Program-made: the position numbers and the translations under genes
The notes under the pieces: model-generated
Database searches by the model: none
Told to the model about the DNA's origin: nothing
Seen by the model: only the letters and a program-made list of their open reading frames with translations
Source of the DNA: CAYWBU01 sp942491525
GTDB taxonomy: Bacteria; Desulfobacterota; Desulfomonilia; UBA1062
NCBI GenBank assembly: GCA_942491525.1
Contig: CALOBW010000033.1
Span: 264,910 to 328,909 of the forward strand
Length of the DNA: 64,000 nucleotides
Reading direction: 5' to 3'
Shown: one piece after another, positions 59,836 to 64,000 of the stretch
Position numbering within the stretch: position 1 is the stretch's first letter
How the letters are laid out: each line of letters starts with the position of its first letter

Positions 59836-60638
59836 GTTCATTCATCGGCGCCAAGAGTGAGGGACGCATCTGCATCTTTGGTGCGCCCTTTGACTGCACC
59901 ACCAGCTTCAGACCCGGCGCCCGCTCCGGTCCCGGCGCCCTGCGTGAAGCGTCCTACGGCCTGGAATCTTTCTCACCGATCCTGCAGGCAGACCTTGAAG
60001 ACCTTGACTTCATGGATATGGGAGATCTTGAGCTGCCATTCGGTGATCCCCGCCCGGCGCTGAAAATGATCGAAGAAAATACAGCGGCCCTTCTGCAGGA
60101 CGGCCGCCTGCCGGTGCTGCTGGGCGGCGAGCATCTGGTCAGCCTCGGGGCTATCCGTGCGGTCGCCGCCAAACATGCCGGACTTAAAATTGTGCACCTG
60201 GATGCCCACGCCGATCTGCGTGAAGAATACCTGGGGCAGCAGCTTTCTCATGCCACCGTCATCAGACGTGCATCCGAGCTCGTCGGCCTGGACAGCATCC
60301 GCCAGATCGGCATCCGATCCTGCGATCGCAGCGAATTTAAGGATGCGAGCCGTCTGAGAGCCGAGCCGCAGGATGTCATCGACTGGGCCGGCGACTCTCC
60401 GGTCTATCTGACCCTCGACCTCGACATCCTCGATCCGTCGGTCTTCCCCGGCACCGGCACACCTGAACCGGGCGGCTACTCCTTCCAGCAGCTGAACGCA
60501 ACCCTCATGCAGCTGATCGACTCACTCAACATCGTTGGCATGGATCTGGTCGAGCTGGCGCCCATGCTGGATGCCAGCGGAGTTTCTGCTGTCACAGCCG
60601 CCAAGATTCTCCGCGAATGCCTGCTTGCGCTCAAATAA
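59832..60638 (+). CDS. speB: Agmatinase (ureohydrolase)
   Basis: 268 residues. Hydrolyses agmatine to putrescine and urea, with two Mn ions. Ureohydrolase motifs in order: GGEHLVSLG, HLDAHADLREEY, SHATVIRRA, and LDLDILDPSVFPGTGTPEPGG; the acidic ligands are all there. GTGTPEPGG favours agmatinase over arginase. The start is in the leader ORF's stop. The arginine decarboxylase that would supply it is not in the window. Confidence 0.92.
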   Translation: MSSFIGAKSEGRICIFGAPFDCTTSFRPGARSGPGALREASYGLESFSPILQADLEDLDFMDMGDLELPFGDPRPALKMIEENTAALLQDGRLPVLLGGEHLVSLGAIRAVAAKHAGLKIVHLDAHADLREEYLGQQLSHATVIRRASELVGLDSIRQIGIRSCDRSEFKDASRLRAEPQDVIDWAGDSPVYLTLDLDILDPSVFPGTGTPEPGGYSFQQLNATLMQLIDSLNIVGMDLVELAPMLDASGVSAVTAAKILRECLLALK

Positions 60639-60699
60639 AAATATTCGCAAGTAATAACAATGCCCTGAAATAAAATTTAATAAAATTTCACTTTAGGTG

Positions 60700-60729
60700 T
60701 TAACCATTTCGCCTTACCACCGATATATA
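60700..60729 (+). promoter_or_regulatory. Candidate promoter of the small RNA
   Basis: TTAACC (60700-60705), 18-base spacer, TATATA (60724-60729); an alternative -10 TATAGT starts at 60728. Transcription would begin near 60736. Confidence 0.4.
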
Positions 60730-60735
60730 TAGTAA

Positions 60736-60794
60736 CGGTTCTCCGTAAAGAACCTCCTCTTTAGCCAGGCACCTAAAAGCCTGGCCTTTTTTTT
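60736..60794 (+). ncRNA. Candidate small RNA (about 59 nt), or agmatinase 3' region with terminator
   Basis: A first hairpin (GGTTCT / AGAACC, 60737-60754), a single-stranded TCCTCTTTA with a CCTCC core (60753-60757), then a terminator stem GCCAGGC / GCCTGGC (60764-60785) and eight T (60787-60794). The promoter-like pair upstream puts the start at the first hairpin. The exposed CCUCC could pair with ribosome sites, as in many antisense sRNAs. At the least, the last hairpin is the speB terminator. Confidence 0.5.
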
Positions 60795-60802
60795 GCCCTT
60801 TT

Positions 60803-61714
60803 TCAAGTCAGCTGCCGCTCCCGCCTGGGCATCTCAACCACATCGCCATCCTCCAGCGCCTTGACATCAGGGTGGATGCGTCCGGCTTCAACTTCAAAGA
60901 GTCTGGAGTCCGTGTAACGATGCGAGTAGTGGGCCATGAGCAGTTTGCCGGCGCCGGCCGCATGCGCGATTGTGGCGGCCTGGCTGGCGGTCAGGTGACC
61001 ATACTCGGCGGCACACTCAAGATTGTCATCCAGATAGGTGGTCTCCATCAGCACCATATCGGCGCCGCGGGCCAGTTTAGCGGCATTCTCACAAACTTTA
61101 GTGTCCATGATATGGGCATAGCCCTGCCCTCGCCTCACGTGGGCCACATCCTCAATGCGGACAGTCCCGAGACGGCCCCGTGCCTTGAGCTGCCCAACCT
61201 CAAGCCCGCTGATCCCCAACTCTCTGAGTTTTTCAGGCCGCATGGTGAAACTGTCCTTCTCCTGCAGGCGGTAACCGAAGACCTCGACCGGATGCTCCAG
61301 GCGCCGGGCCTCGATTGTCATGCGGCTGTCCTCAAAGACGATCCCCTCATCAGCAATGGGTTTAGGTACGATGTGGCCGCCCTTATAGTAGATGGCCGCA
61401 TCAAACAGATTATTGAAGTAGTGCTCGCCCGAGGCCGGAAAGTAGACCTCGACCGGATGAGATACCCGGTCCAGCGAAATGCGCTGCAGGATGCCGGCCA
61501 GCCCCAGGCAGTGGTCGCCATGAAAGTGGGTGATGAAGATCTTGGTGATCTCACTGGCCGAGACACCGCAATAGATCATCTGGCGCTGGGAGCCCTCGCC
61601 GGGATCAAAGAGCAGCCCCTCATCATCCCAACGCAGAAAGTAACCGTTCTGATTTCTGAAGCGCCCGGGCACCTGCGAACCGGTGCCCATGGCGATTAAT
61701 TTTCTGTCTGACAT
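60803..61714 (-). CDS. rnz: Ribonuclease Z
   Basis: 303 residues of the beta-lactamase-fold tRNA 3'-endonuclease, which cuts 3' trailers of tRNA precursors. Seen: MGTGSQVPGRFRNQNGYFLRW, FDPGEGSQRQM, the zinc motif THFHGDHCLGLAG, and HLTASQAATIAHAAGAGKLLMAHYSHRY (landmarks HLTASQAA, HYSHRY). ATG 61714 follows AGGTGG; 61729 is an unlikely alternative. The PxKxRN loop for CCA-lacking precursors has GRFRNQNG here. Confidence 0.93.
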   Translation of the reverse strand: MSDRKLIAMGTGSQVPGRFRNQNGYFLRWDDEGLLFDPGEGSQRQMIYCGVSASEITKIFITHFHGDHCLGLAGILQRISLDRVSHPVEVYFPASGEHYFNNLFDAAIYYKGGHIVPKPIADEGIVFEDSRMTIEARRLEHPVEVFGYRLQEKDSFTMRPEKLRELGISGLEVGQLKARGRLGTVRIEDVAHVRRGQGYAHIMDTKVCENAAKLARGADMVLMETTYLDDNLECAAEYGHLTASQAATIAHAAGAGKLLMAHYSHRYTDSRLFEVEAGRIHPDVKALEDGDVVEMPRRERQLT

Positions 61715-61801
61715 ATTCCACCTATACACGCTTCAGGCGCGGCTTGCCAAACCCATATTGACCATCACTCCATCAATAATATTATTAAAACAGGAGACGA
61801 C

Positions 61802-62113
61802 ATGGAGATATTTACCATCAATGAAGCACCGGGGCTTCGCCAGGTGGCGGTCACGGGAGACCTGAGCGGCAAGCAGGCCGCGCGTCTCAAACGCATCCTG
61901 GGCGATACCATCGATCACGGACAGAACCTTGAACTTGACCTGCAGCAGATCCGCTCCATCGACATGACCTGCATCCAGGTAATCATGATGGCCAAGAAGC
62001 TCTCAATGGAGCTTGAGCGGCCGATCAACTACAAGGTGATCTTTCCCAGACAGCTGGCCAAGATATTCGAAGAGTCGCAGTTCTACAAGGTTCTGATGGG
62101 CATCAAGGATTGA
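61802..62113 (+). CDS. STAS domain protein (anti-anti-sigma-like)
   Basis: 103 residues, a single STAS domain: LRQVAVTGDLSGKQAARLKRIL, LELDLQQIRSIDMTCIQVIMMAKK. The usual phosphorylated Ser (DSSG) is DMTC here, so Thr or no residue may be the regulated site. AGGAG precedes the ATG. No partner anti-sigma kinase or SpoIIE phosphatase is nearby. It overlaps the convergent channel gene by 11 bases. Confidence 0.85.
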   Translation: MEIFTINEAPGLRQVAVTGDLSGKQAARLKRILGDTIDHGQNLELDLQQIRSIDMTCIQVIMMAKKLSMELERPINYKVIFPRQLAKIFEESQFYKVLMGIKD

Positions 62114-62909
62114 GCTCGCCGCCACAGATGCGGCAGAATCTGGCATCCTGCTTATGGCCGTCAGATCCGCAGTGCGGACAGCTGATGTTGGACTTCTTGG
62201 AGAGCATCTCATGGGTCATTTCAGCGCTGATGATACCGGTGGGCACAGCCAGAATCGCAAAACCCATAATCATGATAATTGCGGCCACAAACTGCCCCAG
62301 ATTGGTCTGCGGTGAAATATCGCCGTAACCGACGGTGGTCAGGGTCACAATGGCCCAGTAGATGCTGCGCGGAATGCTGGTGAAACCGTTGGCCTCGCCC
62401 TCAATAATATACATGAAAGATCCCAGAATGCAGACCAGGATCACCACATCCACCAGAAAAACTATGATCTTGCGCTTGGCCGAGCGGATGGCGCCCAGCA
62501 GAAAGCTGGCCTCGCTGACATACTTGGCCAGCTTCAGGATTCTGAAGATCCGCAACACGCGCAGAAACCGGAGCACCAGAAAGTAGCGGGCACCCGGTAT
62601 CAGCAGGCTCAGATAGCTGGGCAGGATCGCCAGCAGATCAATGATGCCGTAAAAGGAGCGCGCATAGTGCCAGGGCCGGCTGACGCAGATCAGGCGCAGC
62701 GCATATTCAATCGAGAAGAGAATGGTGAAGAACCACTCGGCATAGAGGAGCCACTGGCCGTAACGCAAATTAAGGCTGCGCACACTGTCGGCCATGACCA
62801 GCAGCACACTCAGTACAATGCTTATAATCAGCAGCAGATCAAATATCTTACCGGCCCTTGTTTCAGAACCAAAAATAATTTCATTGATCTTCATGCGCCA
62901 GGGACTCAT
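62103..62909 (-). CDS. Voltage-gated-type potassium channel with C-terminal zinc ribbon
   Basis: 268 residues, six membrane helices. S4 reads LVLRFLRVLRIFRILKLAK with Arg every third position, the pore helix/filter is ATVGYGD-like (TLTTVGYGDISPQ), so K+ selective. After S6 there is no coiled coil; instead SCPHCGSDGHKQDARFCRICGG gives two CxxC pairs, a zinc ribbon that is rare on Kv channels. Start 62909 overlaps the ycgN stop by one base (TGATG). The next ATG (62894) is possible. Confidence 0.9.
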   Translation of the reverse strand: MSPWRMKINEIIFGSETRAGKIFDLLLIISIVLSVLLVMADSVRSLNLRYGQWLLYAEWFFTILFSIEYALRLICVSRPWHYARSFYGIIDLLAILPSYLSLLIPGARYFLVLRFLRVLRIFRILKLAKYVSEASFLLGAIRSAKRKIIVFLVDVVILVCILGSFMYIIEGEANGFTSIPRSIYWAIVTLTTVGYGDISPQTNLGQFVAAIIMIMGFAILAVPTGIISAEMTHEMLSKKSNISCPHCGSDGHKQDARFCRICGGELNP

Positions 62910-63348
62910 CAGACCTCATCCTCCTCAATGGCCAGATCCTCAAGATCATCGGGGTGCACATAGTCTTCGCTGATCACGCGGCCCATGACTGAGAAACCCA
63001 GCTGATGAACCCGGTCCGGATCGCCGCAGACCAGATGATGCCACTCAGGCAGCCGCCGCCCTCCTGCAGCAGGCGGTAGGCGCAGGTGGAGGGCAACAGA
63101 TAGGCGTGGTTGGCCACAAATTCGGAACTCAAAACCATGCAGGTCAGCACCTTGCGGCCGCGATCCGCATAGGCCCGGCAGCGGCAGTGCTCAATGTCCA
63201 GCAGGGTGCAGGCCACCCGCGTATAGCGCACCGTGCCGTCAGGCAGCTCCATCTTCTTCAGACAGCAGCGCCCGCAGCCGTCGCAAAGCTGCTCCCACTC
63301 GTCCAGACTCATGGCGGCCAGGGGCTTAACCTGCCAGAAAGGTGCCAT
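62909..63348 (-). pseudogene. ycgN: YcgN/UPF0153 family protein, split by a frameshift
   Basis: The first frame gives a 124-residue product that ends in a non-family tail. Its first part is clear: CDGCGRCCLKKMELPDGTVRYTRVACTLLD, CRCRAYADR, TCMVLSSEF, LPSTCAYRLLQEGGG (a CxxCxxCC metal-site family). From about 63060 the family continues in another frame: RRLPEWHHLVCGDPDRVHQLGFSVMGRVISEDYV and onward to EEDEV, ending at the TGA that overlaps the channel start. One base is missing in a GGC run at about 63052-63063. Either the strain has a real mutation or this is a sequencing error. The start is coupled to the upstream lipoprotein stop (TAATG). Confidence 0.8.
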
Positions 63349-63674
63349 TACTTGCCGTCAACCGTCTTACGGATGTCTTCAGCCTTATCCGAAGCCGCTT
63401 CCGTGGCCTCATCAATGGAAGCTTCAACCTTATCGGCGGCATCCTGCACGGCCCGCTCAACTTCATCAGCCGTGCGCTCAACCTTGGTGGCCGTATCCTT
63501 GATCATCTTATCGATCTTCTTACCGGCCCGTTCAGCCGGCCCCTCATTGGAGAACTTATCCTTAACGTCCTCAATGGCCCGGTCAATCTTCTTGCCGGCC
63601 TTCTCGGCCTCACCCTCCTGGGCGCAGCCGCCCAGCAACAGAATGAGCGCACAGGCAATCATGAATCTCTTCAC
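63348..63674 (-). CDS. Small coiled-coil lipoprotein
   Basis: 108 residues. Lipobox LLGGC (Cys17), then an Ala/Lys/Glu-rich amphipathic helix with two copies of xAGKKIDxxIxD (EKAGKKIDRAIEDVKDK and ERAGKKIDKMIKDTATK) and no aromatic core, LEA-like in composition. Probably in the periplasm, attached to either membrane. Function unknown. It lies between the cyclophilin gene and ycgN and is coupled to ycgN. Confidence 0.75.
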   Translation of the reverse strand: MKRFMIACALILLLGGCAQEGEAEKAGKKIDRAIEDVKDKFSNEGPAERAGKKIDKMIKDTATKVERTADEVERAVQDAADKVEASIDEATEAASDKAEDIRKTVDGK

Positions 63675-63677
63675 AAC

Positions 63678-64000
63678 CTACTCCTCAATAATTCTGATGG
63701 ACCTGATTATCACCGGCTCTAGCGGCACATCCTGATGCATGCCCCTGCTGCCGGTCCTGACCGCTGCGATACGGTCGACAATCTCCATACCCTCGATAAC
63801 CCTGCCGAAAACGGCATAGCCGTAGTCACGCTTGCCATGATCCAGCAGAAAATTGTCGTTCAAATTTATGAAGAACTGGGAAGTGGCGGAATCAATCACA
63901 TTGGTGCGCGCCATAGCCAGGGTGCCGCGTCTGTTCTTCAGTCCGTTATGGGCCTCATTCTCGATCGGAGCGTAGGTCATGCCCTCGCGCATATTGACGT
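63678..64000 (-). CDS. Cyclophilin-type peptidyl-prolyl isomerase (partial, 5' end outside window)
   Basis: The last 106 codons or so; the start is past the right edge. LKNRRGTLAMARTNVIDSATSQFFINLND (landmarks GTLAMART, SATSQFFIN) and DYGYAVFGRVIEGMEIVDRI are the PpiA/PpiB core; the catalytic Arg is upstream and not seen. Ends SIRIIEE. It accelerates proline isomerisation, in the cytoplasm or periplasm depending on the missing N-terminus. It is 3 bases before the lipoprotein gene, so the last four minus-strand genes form one unit. Confidence 0.92.
   Translation of the reverse strand, partial: VNMREGMTYAPIENEAHNGLKNRRGTLAMARTNVIDSATSQFFINLNDNFLLDHGKRDYGYAVFGRVIEGMEIVDRIAAVRTGSRGMHQDVPLEPVIIRSIRIIEE

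Noticed and set aside
61802..62113. A partner-switching (RsbU/RsbW) module around the STAS gene
   Set aside because: No anti-sigma kinase or PP2C phosphatase gene is next to it, so only the single STAS protein is supported.
1..64000. CRISPR arrays, insertion sequences, prophage and tRNA genes
   Set aside because: I looked for spaced direct repeats, transposase motifs, terminal inverted repeats and cloverleaf sequences in the intergenic DNA and saw none.

Overview
This window comes from a Gram-negative, motile and probably anaerobic or facultative bacterium. The Gram-negative signs are four outer-membrane barrels of the FadL type, a TolC-type efflux lipoprotein, a TonB receptor and several lipoproteins. 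FliS indicates flagella. The anaerobic signs are the hybrid cluster protein with its Fe-S partner, under an FNR/HcpR-like palindrome, and a small 2[4Fe-4S] ferredoxin. MJ0042-type zinc-ribbon HDOD proteins, DUF4079 and a sigma-54 promoter fit the old Deltaproteobacteria (Desulfuromonadota-like), but the phylum is an inference. There are no tRNA or rRNA genes, IS elements, phage genes or CRISPR arrays. Base composition is even, and intergenic DNA is AT-rich and short.

Layout. 1-8667 (minus): a large lipoprotein followed by four tandem FadL/OmpP1-like barrels, probably for uptake of hydrophobic compounds. 8986-15161 (mostly plus): rsmD-coaD, a convergent glycerate kinase, fliS with a flagellar chaperone-like gene, maf, glpK and an orphan MlaE-type permease. 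15158-22663 (minus): an EEP-fold phosphatase/nuclease, then a complete autoregulated RND efflux operon (tetR, outer-membrane factor, fusion protein, pump). 22733-26412: hcp with its ferredoxin, divergent from a cysteine desulfurase. 26422-28383 (plus): a Spy / ECF sigma / small membrane protein / membrane-anchored Spy cluster that resembles CnrYXH in layout. 28380-37120 (minus): uncharacterised genes, dciA, two HDOD genes, RlmI-like, RluD-like, patatin and a purine permease.

37314-44777: a TonB receptor, YfiR and diguanylate cyclase operon, facing a 1157-residue hybrid histidine kinase with two unusual receiver domains. 45020-46516: a surface subtilase behind a sigma-54 promoter. 46516-52399: GH127 arabinofuranosidase, a VOC protein, a 57-residue ferredoxin, DUF4079, a secreted PETase/cutinase-like hydrolase, a 52-residue membrane peptide and a second diguanylate cyclase. 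52548-59078: a complete phosphate regulon (Pho box, pstSCAB, phoU, phoB, phoR). 59123-60794: an XRE-cupin regulator, a 25-codon leader ORF, agmatinase and a candidate small RNA. 60803-64000: RNase Z, a STAS protein, a voltage-gated-type K+ channel, a frameshifted YcgN-family gene, a coiled-coil lipoprotein and the end of a cyclophilin gene.

The most distinctive items are the Spy/ECF sigma cluster together with a Spy-like tail on the RND fusion protein, the PETase-like hydrolase, the lipoprotein plus four-barrel array, the candidate sRNA at 60736-60794, the leader ORF coupled to agmatinase, the double operator before tetR, the ycgN frameshift, and three promoters placed so close to start codons that the mRNAs may be leaderless. 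All homology calls are from reading motifs; no database search was run.
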